The notes under the pieces: generated by a model
The model's database searches: none
The model's input: the letters and a program-made list of their open reading frames with translations, nothing else
What the model was told of the DNA's origin: nothing
Shown here: positions 31,192 to 43,600 of the stretch, in pieces
Layout of the letters: the number at the start of each line of letters is the position of its first letter
Numbering within the stretch: the stretch's first letter is position 1
Source of the DNA: Diadema setosum
Lineage: Eukaryota > Echinodermata > Echinoidea > Diadematoida > Diadematidae
NCBI RefSeq assembly: GCF_964275005.1
Contig: NC_092697.1
Coordinates: forward strand, 17,758,638-17,822,637
Direction of reading: 5' to 3'
Length of the DNA: 64,000 bases
Program-made: the position numbers and the translations under genes

Positions 31192-31335
31192 ATCCAGTAA
31201 TTCCGTAAAGGGGAGAGGGCACCTGTACAAAATTAAAGGGGAGTCCCTCCATGTTTTCTTTTTGTTTCTTTTGTTTTAACAAAGAATAAAGGGTGGGGTG
31301 CGCGCCCGGTGGGCCCCACCTGGATCCGCCACTGG
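31192..31335. mobile_element. GGCGGATCCAGG element
   Basis: Left CCAGGGCTGATCCAGTAATT, right ACCTGGATCCGCCACTGG, inverted. About 144 bp with GGGCGCGCACC-type blocks inside. Confidence 0.75.
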
Positions 31336-31879
31336 ATACAAAATTTCAAACATGATACATGTAGTACATACTTGCTGAGGCGAGTCAAGAAAAATTTGAA
31401 TAGCGCTGTATGTAATTCATGTATTTGAAATGGGTTGAATATTTCGTATGTCCTCTGCTTTTCATTCAGTGATTTTACAGTTGATAACATTTTTTCCGGT
31501 TTTTGTATTAGTATGTAATCATTTCGAGGATAATGGAAAATGAGCAAAATAACTTATTTCTTTTTTTAGGTATACAAAGCTATACGTCCTGAATCTTGAC
31601 GTACATCTGGTTTTCTACCGATTTCATTAATCATTTTTCCTTTCGCTATTTCACAACTTTCTCAAGACTGCTATAAGGTGCGTCTTCAACTATGTAATAC
31701 ACATAATAACTTTCGTTGCTATTGTTGTTGTTGTTTGTCCAAGCTGAAATATAAAGGAACAAAGAGTCATATGAATGACCAATTCATCTGCCTTCTGTTC
31801 TGTTTTTCTATATATTTCGATCAACATCCATAAACAAGTATTTCTATTCTTATACACAGAGCAACATAAATTGATCATA

Positions 31880-31913
<34 letters not shown>

Positions 31914-32154
31914 TGTGTGTGTGTGTACGTGTACGTGTGTTGTAGAATATTGATCTACATCCCTGCCTTGGAGGGGGTGGCTTTGAGTTTACTGAGCCTT
32001 TAGCTTGTTTCACGTACTATTTACGAGAGTTCATCTATAATAGCACAGGCATTACATGATTGTATAGTTAAATAGATTTTAATTTTCCCCCGAAAGATCA
32101 TGATTTTCCCGAAGTGCGCAGCGCTGAGTGAATTGTCACAAGGGGAAACGTAAG
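31336..32154 (+). other. Intergenic with GT repeat
   Basis: GT microsatellite at about 31881-31926. The rest shows no gene and no repeat family I recognise. Confidence 0.6.
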
Positions 32155-33078
32155 TCTGAACCCTAATCAGGCTTTTTCAGCAATGCTTAAGAGGGGGGGG
32201 GGGGGGGGGGAGGGGGAGACCTATTCCACCCCGCCGGGCCCCCCCCCCCCCCCCCCATCTCGACCATCAAAGGCGCAATCATGACAGTATTTGGCACGTC
32301 TGACACTCACGTCGTAATCTACAACATTGTATCTTTGATAAATTTGTGTGAAATCATCAATTTCTAATTCTAATAATTGATTATGCAAATTAAGCTCAAG
32401 ATCTTATTTTGCCTAATCAAAAGCATTGAGAGTCTACTTTTTGTTTTGTAGGCCTATATCTATTTTATCACATTCAACAATGCATCATAAAAACACCCCA
32501 AATCAAGTGAATCCTTATGTATTTTATTGTTCTTTGAATTTTTTTTTAATGTACATGTATTTTCTTATGAATTTTGTTTTTCTTTGCTTTGTCATTAGAA
32601 ATTGTCACTTACCACTCTTCTACAATAATCAGCATAAAACCAATCAATCAAAATATAAATACAGTGTAGTACAAAAAATACACATGTTTTTTATTAGTTT
32701 CACGACAGAGCACTGTTTTCCATAGGAAATCTATACAAAATCTCAAAATTGACCTGCAGTTACAAAAATGGGCAAGGCTTCGTAACGGTATAACGCGCGG
32801 ACGTTGCAATTGTGGTCTCAAAAGTGGCGGAGACTTGAATTGAAAAGCAAAGAAGCATCGTGAAGAGGCCTCGCGTTGCAAAATATTAGGGAGCTTTAGG
32901 TTTTAGACACGCGGACGTTCAAAGGGAAAAAAACATGGTCTGAGCGTGCGCAGTAGCGCACGTCAAGTTACTGCGCACGCTCAGACCATTTTTTTTTTTT
33001 CCTTTGAACGTCCGCGCGTCTAAAATCTATTTAAAGCTCCCTATTATTGCCATGATTACGCAAAACGTCGAGGGGCCC
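32155..33078. mobile_element. CCTAATCAGGGC element, copy 1, interrupted by a hairpin
   Basis: Runs from ACCCTAATCAGGCTTTTTCA to AAACGTCGAGG. The reverse-complement copy is 58740-59405 (shared words: GAGAGTCTACTTTT, AGCACTGTTTTCCATAGGAA, CGCGGACGTTGCAA). Contains G and C runs at 32193-32257. Split by 32889-33041. Confidence 0.75.
32889..33041. mobile_element. 153-bp hairpin element with TATTA target duplication
   Basis: Arms of about 65-70 bp pair almost completely (ATGGTCTGAGCGTGCGCAGT with ACTGCGCACGCTCAGACCAT). TATTA flanks both ends (32884-32888 and 33042-33046). The related copy at 58740-59405 lacks it and shows the uninterrupted sequence. Confidence 0.88.
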
Positions 33079-33579
33079 CTTTATGATTATGTAGGGTTGA
33101 GGGATTGTCAAGTATTATTAGAACCATAGGCAAGGCAATTTTGTAATAGCATTGTATAGTTCCTAAATGAATACACGTATCGTTTCACTCTAGACCCGTC
33201 GGCAACCAATCAAACTCCAGAACTTTGTACCTGGCACGACGTCACTGCAGGCAATGCAACGATTTCGATTATTGCTGCATTTTGTCACGTATTTGCATTA
33301 TGACCAATCACCGAGGACCAGCATTTATGTAGACTTCATGTATTTTGTTAAAATACATAATCATGTACAGTTTGTGTGTGTGTGCGTGTGTGTGCATGTA
33401 TGTTTTTGTGTGATATCAGTTACCATGAGTTTACCGTAAACAAGCGGAAGAAGACAGAATACTATTTATTAAAGGCTGAATTAAAAATCTCGGAAATTAA
33501 AAACAGAGGAAAAAGCATTCTCGGACTGACCATATAGTGCACATTATTTCAACAAAAAGAAACAAGGCAAGAAATGTAT

Positions 33580-33655
33580 GTCTGTCAGTGTGTGTGTGTG
33601 TGTGTGTGTGCGTGTGTGTGGGTGTGTGTGGGTGTGTGTGGGTGTACTTATGTGT
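33580..33655 (+). repeat. GT-rich microsatellite
   Basis: Mostly TG with GGTG variants. The minus frame through it is an artefact. A shorter TG run lies at 33371-33394. Confidence 0.85.
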
Positions 33656-33692
33656 AGGTGAGTCAAGTTCTAAACGGAACGTAATTACCATT

Positions 33693-34290
33693 CTTGTGCC
33701 TCCGTAGTGTCGCTGGAGGCATTCGTTGTCTGGTTGTCCATCCGTCCTTCTGTTCGTCCGTAGAATTGATTTTGTGGACGGCTGTAACCACGAGGAAGCG
33801 CTTGGGGTGTCCACATGAAACTTGGCACACTATGTATGAATCAGTGAACGAAGCTGTGCCTACATGGTATTGTATCAACTTTTTGGCGCCCAGCCTGAAG
33901 GTCAAAGCTCATGCATGTAGGTTAAACATAAGGTCAAATACTAAAATTTCATCACTTTCTTCAATATTTCTATAAAACGGTTTTTTTTTTTTTATGAAGC
34001 TTAGTGTACAGTGTAGGCTTATATGATAATATGAAGAACCAGATAAGCATTCTCTCTAGAAAGGTTTAGGTTTATGGATCAAAGGTCAAGAGTCAAGAGA
34101 AAATGCAAAAAATTCCACTTTTTTCTCAAAGTCTTGGAAATTACTCAAGATATCTTCTTGAATCATATGCTGTACATTTTCTGATTGTGTGACACCATCC
34201 TGGCAATGATCATCTTGGGAGATTCAGGTCACGAGGTCAAAGTTCAGGTTAAAATGTGAAAATTACACTACTTAACGTAAGTTTGAATTA
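33693..34290. mobile_element. GCCTCCG/AGGTCAAAGGTCA repeat, copy 1
   Basis: Begins TGTGCCTCCGTAGTGTCGCT, then CCGTCC repeats, CATGAAACTTGGCACAC, and repeated GGTCAAAG words. Same order as 37284-38463 but shorter and diverged. The frame at 33694-33975 is not a gene. Confidence 0.7.
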
Positions 34291-35403
34291 TTATTTTCTT
34301 CATGGGTACAGAGATGTACGATAGAAATGATGCATACACAATGATTATGTGGGGAAAGATTTACCCTGGAGCGATCAAAATTGGGAGGTGAATCTTCTAA
34401 AAAGTACGTATGCACACGTCACACTCGCGTGACAATGCCAATGCGTTCCAGTCGATGGCACATTATTCATAAGAAAAAAGTCACATGTACTCTTGTGCAC
34501 TCCCGCTTTGTTTGTTTTTTGTTTGTTTGTTGTTGTTGTTGTTGTTGTCGTTGTTGTTGGGTATGTTAATGAAGAGTTTGTTCGCAAAAACCGATAAGTC
34601 CATTTTTAAGATTTTGAAGTACGGTTTCATCTGTCATAAGTACAAAATAATACCTTTTAAATGATATACTGGTCACTACATATAAAGGTACATTTTTGAA
34701 GTTATGGTCAAAAGAAGCAAAAATGTTCTTATTATTCTCTTTATGTTTCTTGACCTTTAATCGCAAATATCTACATTTGGCAAAAATGGACTTACCGGAT
34801 TTTTGCGAACAATCTCTTCGTGTGTTTGTTTGTTTGTTTGTTTATTTATTTATTTATTTTTATTATTATTATTATTATTATTTTGTAAAGTTGCTGTGAC
34901 AGCATTCTGCACATCCATGGTCGCAGATGGCGTACTACTGGTACATCAAGCCTCTGAGCTAGATGTATTGTTTATGCTTCATGCATGCACAGGATCGAGG
35001 CACAGGATCGAGGCACAGTACAGCGCTATCACAGTACATCATTATTTAGCACAGGATCTGGGTGATGAGCCATCCCTGTTTGTTGTCTTGTTTGGAGTTG
35101 ATCTAGTTATATGACATCGGTGTTCACAACGCCCCATGACTTAGGTAGAGCCACTTTGATAGTCAGATCAGAGGGTAATCATTAGCTTATTGTGAGTATT
35201 TCATTTATCGCTGCAACAACTTTCACATTGTCCCATTGTGCAAATATTTCTTCAACAAATATTTGCTAGGCTCGAAGCTCAGTCCCACAAACTGTAAATT
35301 TTGTGTGTACATTTTGGTGTGCTCCACTTCTTTTCGCGTTCGGAATTATAAACGAAAACAGTCAGTGGTGCAAATACGATGTAACGTACACATGTCGATC
35401 ATG
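34291..35403 (+). other. Intergenic, simple repeats
   Basis: TGTT/GTT repeats at about 34508-34560 and TTTA/TTA repeats at about 34840-34883. A short AGGATCGAGGCAC duplication lies at 34991-35017. No gene seen. Confidence 0.6.
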
Positions 35404-35714
35404 CAGAGACTCTAACTCTCCCGTTTTCGACGGGAGATCTCCCGCCGAAAACCCGTTTTTGCCAAATCTCCCGTTCTCCCGCAGTCCCGTTTGAGATTTA
35501 ATTTCTCCCGCCCTGGCTCAATGTCTCCCGTTGGAAAGGATTTCTTACTTATTGCTATCGTATGTTGCAAAAATAAGCCTTAGATAGCACCAGAGAGCAT
35601 CTATATCCCTAGGAACTTCGCGCTTCGCACACATAAACTTGGAGTCTCCCGTTTGCTTGGGGTTTCAGGCGGGAGAATCTCCAGATCAGAAGGTGCTTGG
35701 GGTTGGAGTCTCTG
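35404..35714. mobile_element. CAGAGACTC inverted-repeat element, copy 1
   Basis: Ends CAGAGACTCTAAC and GTTGGAGTCTCTG. Many TCTCCCG/CGGGAGA words inside. GATCATG occurs on both flanks, a probable 7-bp target duplication. An inverted copy lies at 55967-56269. Confidence 0.85.
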
Positions 35715-35886
35715 GATCATGTCAAAAAGAAAAAAGAAGAAGAAAAAATGAAGTGGGTGTTTAAAGTGTTTTTTTTTTTCTTTTTTTCTTTTTTTTTACA
35801 CGTGAGGTGTAAAAAAAGAGTGTGTACAACTTCATCAACACGTGATCAAACATTGAAGCAAGAAAGAAGGATCGCCCTGGCCCGGG

Positions 35887-36696
35887 TTAAGCCCGCCGCA
35901 CACCACTAGAGTCTACAGTAATGTAGATCTATTGTATACGATCCGACTTTAAGACTGGAAATGTGACGTCACAGTCTTGCCAGTTTCCAGTTGTATGACT
36001 GGGTCTTAGCACCAGTCATAGAGATTTGACATGTTAAATTTCTACGACCAGTCGTGGGCTTTCAGCCAATCAAGATACAGTATTCGGTAACTGCGCACTG
36101 CGTGCACTTTGTACTCATTGGTAAAATGTACTGAAGACAGAACAGTCGTAAGCCTACTCGTAAGGTTGGGTGCGTTGGCAGGTCGTATGACTGGGTCTTA
36201 TTATGGTCTTTAGGTTGTATAGTCATGAGTTGTATATACAGTGCACTCCCGTTACAACGAACACGGTTATAACGAAATTTCGTTATAACGAAGTAAATCT
36301 TCTGGTCCCAAAATTATCACCATTAAAGTCTATGGTACAAAATTCGCTTATAACGAACATGGTTATAGCGAAATTTCCGTTATAACGAAGTCTTTTCCGA
36401 GCGCCACAGACAAAGAAAAACAAGAGAAATGTGCTCTGTTACAACGAAATGCGAATTGCGCTTTCGGAAATACTTGCGTTTATTATTGTAGTACAGTTAT
36501 CCCATCACATTTCACATAGCTTTGCAGTGTGTGATGAGTATTCAGCAAACATAATATGATATATATACGTGGTTCCTTGTTTTCGTTATATATTGTATTT
36601 GTTCGGTTATAACGAAATTTCGTTATAACGAAAGAAAACTGCCGGTCCCGAGCATTTCGTTATAACGAGAGTCCACTGTAGTGTGCGGCGGGCTTA
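35887..36696. mobile_element. TAAGCCCGCCGCACAC element with an inserted TA-flanked MITE
   Basis: TTAAGCCCGCCGCACACCAC at the left and GTGTGCGGCGGGCTTA at the right are inverted. Between them is TATGACTGGGTCTTA (twice) and a second element at 36239-36678. Confidence 0.75.
36239..36678. mobile_element. CAGTGCACTCCCGTTATAACG MITE, long copy
   Basis: A 440-bp copy between TA dinucleotides. Left CAGTGCACTCCCGTTACAAC, right CGTTATAACGAGAGTCCACTG. The inside repeats GGTTATAACGAAATTTCG. TA flanks suggest mobilisation by a Tc1/mariner-type transposase. Confidence 0.85.
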
Positions 36697-37167
36697 CTTT
36701 ACAACGTAGGCACACAGTCTCACAGATGAAAATTGTATAAAATATGACTGCATTCTAATTCTTCTGTTGACTGTTGAGTGTTGTCAGTGTTGATGCAAAT
36801 CAGATCTGGGGCGGATCAGGAATTCCTAAAGGTGCAATCACACATCGCCGGTTTAGATGGCGGTTCATGGCGGTTCGGCAAATCGCCGTGCTCCGCCAAA
36901 GACCGTGTTCACACCGTACACAAACCCTGGTCATCCGTCACTCATCCGCCATAAACCCCGAGAACCGCGGAGAACCGCCAGAAAAATTAAACATGTTTAA
37001 TTTTTCCTGGCGATCTTGGCGGTTTAAAATGGACCGTGTTCAAAATGCCACCCACCATGTAAAGAACGGCTCCTCCGTGTTTCCACCGCAAAATCCGTGA
37101 TGATACCGTGTCAACACAGCCATAACTTTTCATGCCGAAACAAATGTAGAAATTAAAAGAGAATAAT

Positions 37168-38463
37168 GCCTCCGGCGACACTTCGTGGCGGAGCAATGAA
37201 AAAAATGGGGAAAAATGCAAAGATGAACCCATAATACTAGATCGGGTAAATATTGTATTGAATGCTAAAGTTTCATTACTTTTTATGCCTCCGCCACGAA
37301 GTGGTGCCAGAGGCATTATGTTTTCGGGTTGTCCGTCCGTCCGTCCTTCCGTCTGTCCGTCCGTCCGTCCTTCCGTCCGTCCGTCCGTCCGTAATGAATT
37401 TTGTGGACAGGGTAACTATCAAAACCTTTTGAGGTATCCTAATGAAACTTGGCATGTATGTGTATTAGGGGGTGAAGTTGTGCCTATCAACTTTTGGGTG
37501 CACATGCTCAAGGTCAAAGGTCAAAAGGTCAAGGTCAAATACATAAAATTTCACTATTTCCATCATATCTATGCAATGCCTGAAGATATTTTCTTGAAAC
37601 TTAGTGTATGCATGTATTACCCAATTAAGATTCTCTGGTGAAAGTTTGGGTCATGAGGTCAAAGGTCAAAGGACAAAAGGTCAAGTAGAAATATTAAAAC
37701 TTCACCTTTTTTCTCTGTACCTTGGAAATTGTTCAAGGTTTCTTCATGGAACATAGTATATATACATGTACTGACTGGCAGTGATTATCTAGTGAATTTA
37801 GGGTTCGTGGGGTCAAAGGTCAGGGGTCAAAGGTCAAGGGCAACACTTCAAAATTTTACTATTTCCCTCATGTTTATGCAATGCCAGCAGGATTATTATT
37901 TTTTTTGTAACACTTGGTGTATGCATGTATAACCTAATAGAGATTCTCTGGAAAGTTTTTTTTTTTTCTTTTGTTTTTGCCTCAAAGGTTAAAAGGTCAA
38001 AGATCAAGTGAAAGTGCTGAACTAAGTTTTTCCTCCATATCTCGGAAGTGGCTCAAGTTATCTTGAAATGTACTACATATTTATGCATGTTCTGCCTGAC
38101 AGTGATTATCTTATGAATCTTAGGGTCAAAAGCCAGATGAAAATGGTAACGATTTACTATTCAATACAGAAATTGCACTTTTTCTTCATACCATGAAAAT
38201 TACTCAATGCATAAACGTATGAATGGGTCAAAGTCAAGTTAAAGTCCTTAAATCCCAAATACATGCTCTCCTATTCATCCAATTAAACCTAGGTCAAGGA
38301 AGGTGAACATTCAACACATTTGTGACAAACTTGTCATATTAATATTTTTCCAGTTTTGTGAAAATGTAATCACACATTGTCCACATGTACTATCTAGACC
38401 TATTAGGAGAATCATGCATTATTGCGGAGGCATACCAGTCGCCATAGCGACATTTCTAGTTTT
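37168..38463. mobile_element. GCCTCCG/AGGTCAAAGGTCA repeat, copy 2
   Basis: Main body from GCCTCCGCCACGAAGTGGTG at 37285 to TTGCGGAGGCATACCAGTCG near 38440, preceded by an inverted piece at 37168-37195. Three or four internal units each have a CATGAAACTTGG-type word, then TCAAAGGTCAAAAGGTCAAG. No open frame fits a protein family. Confidence 0.7.
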
Positions 38464-38586
38464 ATTTTAACACACAGAGTAAAACAAATTTTAATATTCA
38501 AAGTTGGTAGGTTTGTTGAATAGTAGCCTACGTCAGTTACTTTAAAAGGCGTGTGCATAATTTTGTTAAAGCTTGATAGCTTAAAA

Positions 38587-39122
38587 GATGGCCAGCTAGT
38601 AAACCTGTAAGTTATACACAGAAGACTTATGTAGATATGTTGGGTTCTGCTTTCGCGATTATGTATGCCTCTTTGTAAGACTACATGTTGATACAGACAT
38701 GTTGAAACTTAATTAAGAGAGTAGAGGGAAAAGCAATGTTGAAACTTGAAGAAAAAACCTGCCAACACCGTTATCATGTTATGTGAACCTGTAAATAAAC
38801 AGGAAACTATGTAGATATACTGTTTTCTTCTTTGATATGTATGTCTTTTTATTGACTGTTGTTAGAGATATGTGAAAACTTAATTAAGAAAGGGAAAAAA
38901 GATGTTGAAACAAGCAAGTACTTCTACATCACTTGATATAACATATAAACCTGTAAATGAACAGGACATTTGTGAGCTATGTTGGATTCTGCTTTGACAT
39001 GTATGTCTTTTAATAACAGTTAATACAGATATTTCAAAAGTTAAAAGAGAGAGAAAAAAAGCATTTTGAAACTTGAAGACAATTGCTATTGCATCACTTT
39101 TGTCCATCTGTAAATACACAGG
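38587..39122. repeat. Tandem repeat of about 140-185 bp, 3 units plus a part
   Basis: Units start near 38638, 38819 and 38981. Each carries TTCTGCTTT/TTCTTCTTT, ATGTATGTCTTTT, GAAACTTGAAG-like and CCTGTAAATAAACAGG-like words. Diverged. Confidence 0.7.
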
Positions 39123-39445
39123 GTGTTTAAACGTTTCGCAGTTTCTTTTGAAATTCTCTTTTTGTACCAAAGCAATACCTCCTTGTTGTAACCCTTTGAA
39201 GACGAGTGAGAGGGTTGTGATTGCATCCAACTACAAGGGCTTGGTATGGACTCCTCCAGCTTTCGGGGAGATCTGTGTTTACCCTATCGCACCAATCCGC
39301 GTTAGCGCCGTGTTCAAAACGTGTTGAGAACGTAGTCACATCGCGTTTAAGTGCTTTCCGCCATCGTTGGGACACGTTTCACAGAGGTTTGAGAACCGCC
39401 ATGAACTGTCATCTAAACCAGCGATGTGTGATCACCCCTTTAAAG

Positions 39446-40493
39446 GGGTGAGGGGCACAAAAATATTTCTGGTGCTATTTGCGGGTTGCATTTCATTTTT
39501 TCTTCTTTATTTTTTTGTTTTAACCCGTTGGATGGGCTGATTTTGCTATGAAAATGCATTTCCCATAGACATCTGCACGAGTATACTCAGGACTCATCCT
39601 CCGAGCTCAAGATTGATGCATGAGCCTAGAGGGATGTGTAATAGTTAGACATACATTGTACATATAGATGGGTCTATTGTACATTAGTCATTGCTGATTG
39701 TGTTCATACAGTCTACACTGTCGTGTAGTGTATAATTTATGACGACAAGACTGTTACTGGTCCTGTGTCTCAAGTCTGGAATTCCACACCTCAGGTGTAC
39801 ACAGTGCAGTTATCTGCTTAACACTGTCCACTCTGTAGATCTCTGCACATTCTGTACATTGGCAATAAAGATTTGCCATTCTCTACAACACGAAGTATTC
39901 AGAAAATTCCAATAAATGCAGCATGTGTCTGAACCACAGAAATTTTTTAATCTAGGCACTAAATTTGGTGCATCCAAATGTCTTTGAAGAGGATAACCCA
40001 GTTTTGCTACATGACACACCTCCATTGACCATATCTGAAATATTTCCCAACTTGCACAGTGTTAAGACTATGATGCATGTTGGAACTGTTCTATTGTATT
40101 TGCAGTGCAAGGATTTTTAAAGGCTATAAATGTACCAGGTACAACTTCAGTACTTTGTTTGAAAAGATTTTATTTTCTGCATTTCATATTTTCTTTCAGA
40201 ATAACAAAAATAACAAAGGCAGGTTCAATTACACAAAACAATTCTGAAAATTGTTGACATATTACATAGTAAGTCATATTTTGTATGTAAAGACAAATGA
40301 AACGTTAAGTAACATACATACTTAAATGTATTATGATGAAAAAAAGACTGTTATAGTGTTTAGAAAAAAATGGAATACAAAAACACACATATATTATATC
40401 ATCTGTATTTTGCAAGTTGTGCTGCAATGACACTCAGGATTCTATGTATATCAGGTCCAGGCGACCTCTTTGGTGTTTGCAGTGGGAAACATC
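39446..40493 (+). other. 5' flank of PARS2
   Basis: About 1 kb with no recognised repeat. A promoter and 5' UTR for PARS2 are expected here, but no element can be pointed to. Confidence 0.35.
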
Positions 40494-40616
40494 ATGGTAT
40501 TCCACACAAGGCGTTGCATGACGTCATTTTGCCAAAGAGTGACTCGGCTCTACCAGCCATCCTTTGTTCTGCCAGAGGGTGCCAAGATTACTGACTTGAA
40601 ATGCAAGAGTCATCGA
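40494..40616 (+). CDS. PARS2: PARS2 exon 1 (targeting peptide)
   Basis: Residues 1-41, ending CATCGA|GTGAGT. The frame is open upstream to a stop at 40428-40430 with no earlier ATG, so 40494 is the best start. [16 protein letters not shown] matches the conserved stretch before the catalytic core. Confidence 0.82.
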
Positions 40617-43600
40617 GTGAGTTCAGTATTTCCTACTATACTACAGTACATCATTATGTCAGTTTGTTCAGTGTCGTTACTTAGACATAAATGTACAAAA
40701 ATCTTGATTAAACTTACATTCCTCTATTTACCTCTTCCTCCCACAATCCACTGAGAGCCTTCAATGCCCCCAAATGAGATTCTCGTTGCCTGTCGACAAT
40801 GAATGGACAGGTTAATATTCCTCCTGTGTGAAAGCAGTCAAGCAGTATGTTTCCCTTTGCCACAAACATGTGCCATCAAACAGATGCAAAATATCAAGCG
40901 GAAATGAAGTATTGAGTGTGCACTATGTATGGGCTCGCAAACTCTTGTTTTACACTATTAAAAAGGGCACCCGAATGGAGGCAGCAAAAGTCAAGCTAGT
41001 GTAGTAGTGAGCTCAACGTTGATGGCTATTGTATGTACATCTTCATACGAGTTATAAGTATCAAAGAGATAAATCTGGTTTATTTTTTTGATAAATTGTG
41101 CACTTCTTAATGCAAAATTGTCTGTTTGTCCCTATATTTCTATTGGACATGGAGCTATCTCTCATCTGTCTGATATTTTCCTCTGTGTGAAGTTAATGTT
41201 AGAGAATGGCCTGATCAGACAAGCAGGAAATGGGACCTTTCACCTCTTACCTCTGGCCCTGAGGTCACTGGAGAAGTTGATTGAAGTCATTGACAAGGAA
41301 ATGCTTTTAGCTGGTGGTCAGAAGATAGCCATGCCTGGGATGACCCCAGCAAGTTTGTGGAAAACTTCAGGAAGGTTGGTGAAGAATAGATGAATCTTGG
41401 TTAAATGCTTTATATAATAGGGCTAAATGTTTTTGTTAAGAGAGATTTCAGAAGTTCAGTGCTTTCGATATGTGTACAGTGAAGAACTCAGCTGTGTAAA
41501 ATTGTACCACCTTTTTGTAGAATAATGTGATTAGGTATATATAGAGTCCCCTTTTCATTGCTCTTTACACACTCTTCATTTTCAACTCTAATAATGTTTG
41601 AAAAGATGATGCTACTGAGAGTTGGTATTATTCATGGACAGAATGTGTTGATATAGCATGATCAATTTCAGCTTTATCTGATAATCTCTTCATTGTTGTT
41701 CTATGAAGTTTTACATCCCTGTTTTTTGCCCCATTCATTGCATGGCCCTTTAAGATTAAGTGCTCGAGTTGACCCTGTACATGTACAATTTTCAGAGCCT
41801 CTTTTCTCAGTCCACGCTTTTCCATAGTGTGTGCTTTCTTTTCAATAATTAGATCCCCTCAAATGAAATAGGAGAGTCCATTTCATTTGAGTTATATATC
41901 ATTTCAAAGCTTAAATTTCAGAATCTGTTCTGAGCTAGAAATCCATGTCCGGCGACTTCTTTGTTGTTTTTGTGATGCAGGGTCACATTTGGTATACACT
42001 GGATATGCTCCATGGTGTGAAATTTTAAGAAGAAAAAGAATGATTAGGTCTGCATATTGGAATAGATTTTACACTAGAAAGGTGCATATTATATGCAGAT
42101 GGTTGTGTTAACCAAATATAAGCTGAATTGTATGGTGTTACAAATAGCATGTACATGTGTAGAGTGCCCCTAAGAAAAGGTGGGGGGGGGGGACATCTGC
42201 TAACCTTAAACTACACGTAACAGTGCAGTAGACAATCACACAGTGATTGCAAAATATCATATTGGTCAAACTTTGTGTCTTTTCACTTGGATTTGGATAT
42301 ACGCACGTGTATTGTCGACAGGTTTGAACAGACAATCATTTTATGAAGACATAGTGACTACAATGTGTATGTCACTATTGTACACGTAGCTTTTAGTAAA
42401 TACGCATTATTGTTCTATTCTTACCAAACCTTGTGCCAGACAGATACCCAGAGTATGGCCCTGAACTCCTTACACTTCGAGACAGACATGGAGTGGAATA
42501 CTGTCTGGGACCTGTAAGTTTCTTGATCTCAAATACATATTGTAGCTTCTAAGAAAGGGGGAAGATTGAAGAAGAAGAGAAGAGAGAGAAAGATTATCAT
42601 ACTGGTTCTATATACTATATATAGGTCCTACTTGCATGCGTAGGTGTAGTCTTCATAGGTGCTGTTTTTATAATTTTCTACTAGCCCTCGTACTGAAAAA
42701 GGAAGAAGATGCTGATAATGTGGTCAATTGGACATTAAATGTTTCTTATGAACTCTAGCCAGATTGTCATGGAATGAAGTTTAATGGCAAATACTGAACT
42801 AGACAGCTGAACTTGCCTGAGGCATTGTTTAGAAGGCATCTACAGTGTATATACAGTGCACTCCCATTAAAACGAACACGGTTATAACGAAATTCTGATT
42901 ACAACAAACTAACAATTCAGGCTATAACATACAATATCTGCTCTATGTATTTCTATTGTTTATCTGTTCAGTGATAATGAAATTTTAATATAACGAAAGA
43001 AAACTGCCGGTCCTGAGGACTTGGTTATAACGAGAGTCCACTGTATCACATCAGAAATGCACTGTATTTTGGACGCCCATTGATGGTTTAATGTGGAGTT
43101 GTTCAAATACTGTATTACTGAATGATTCACCTACCCAGCACTGAGAAGAGATTTGTCCCTATTCTCCCTGTTTGTCTTCAGTCATAATGGACACATGCAA
43201 ACAAACAAGTCAGAAGATTGGATTCACTTTATTATAGATCACAAGTCTTATTTAGTAGCCACATTAGAAATACTAATGTAAATGCTTTCATTATGAATAT
43301 GTAAGTGCTCACTGAACAGTTGATATACTGTATACCAATCCTTTGTCCTTGTTCTTGTTTTTGTTTGTTTGTTTGTTTTTTCTTGTCAGCCGACTTTCGG
43401 CGGAGAATCAGACCTTAAAAGTATGAAGAATTTTTTGTTGTTGTTTCTCTTGTCTTTTGATGTTCTTTCTTCTTGGCTGACAGGCGATTTTGCGCCCCCC
43501 CCCCCCCCTTTCAAAAACGTAGCGCAGCCCTGAATACTGCCCAACTAAATTCAATAAAATGATAATAAGGATATCCATTTCTTGAATAACGCAGTAGATA

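Larger units (their letters stand above)
36829..39445. mobile_element. 2.6-kb element with ~50-bp inverted ends, interrupted
   Basis: The left end (AATCACACATCGCCGGTTTA, GATGGCGGTTCATGGCGG) is inverted at the right (ACCGCCATGAACTGTCATCT, AAACCAGCGATGTGTGATCA). Near the left is a hairpin, AAATTAAACATGTTTAATTT. A GCCTCCG repeat sits inside at 37168-38463. No transposase frame is seen, so it is non-autonomous or decayed. Confidence 0.75.

Noticed and set aside
33694-33975. 93-codon frame
   Set aside because: Coincides with the GCCTCCG repeat, also found at 37284 where the frame is not kept.
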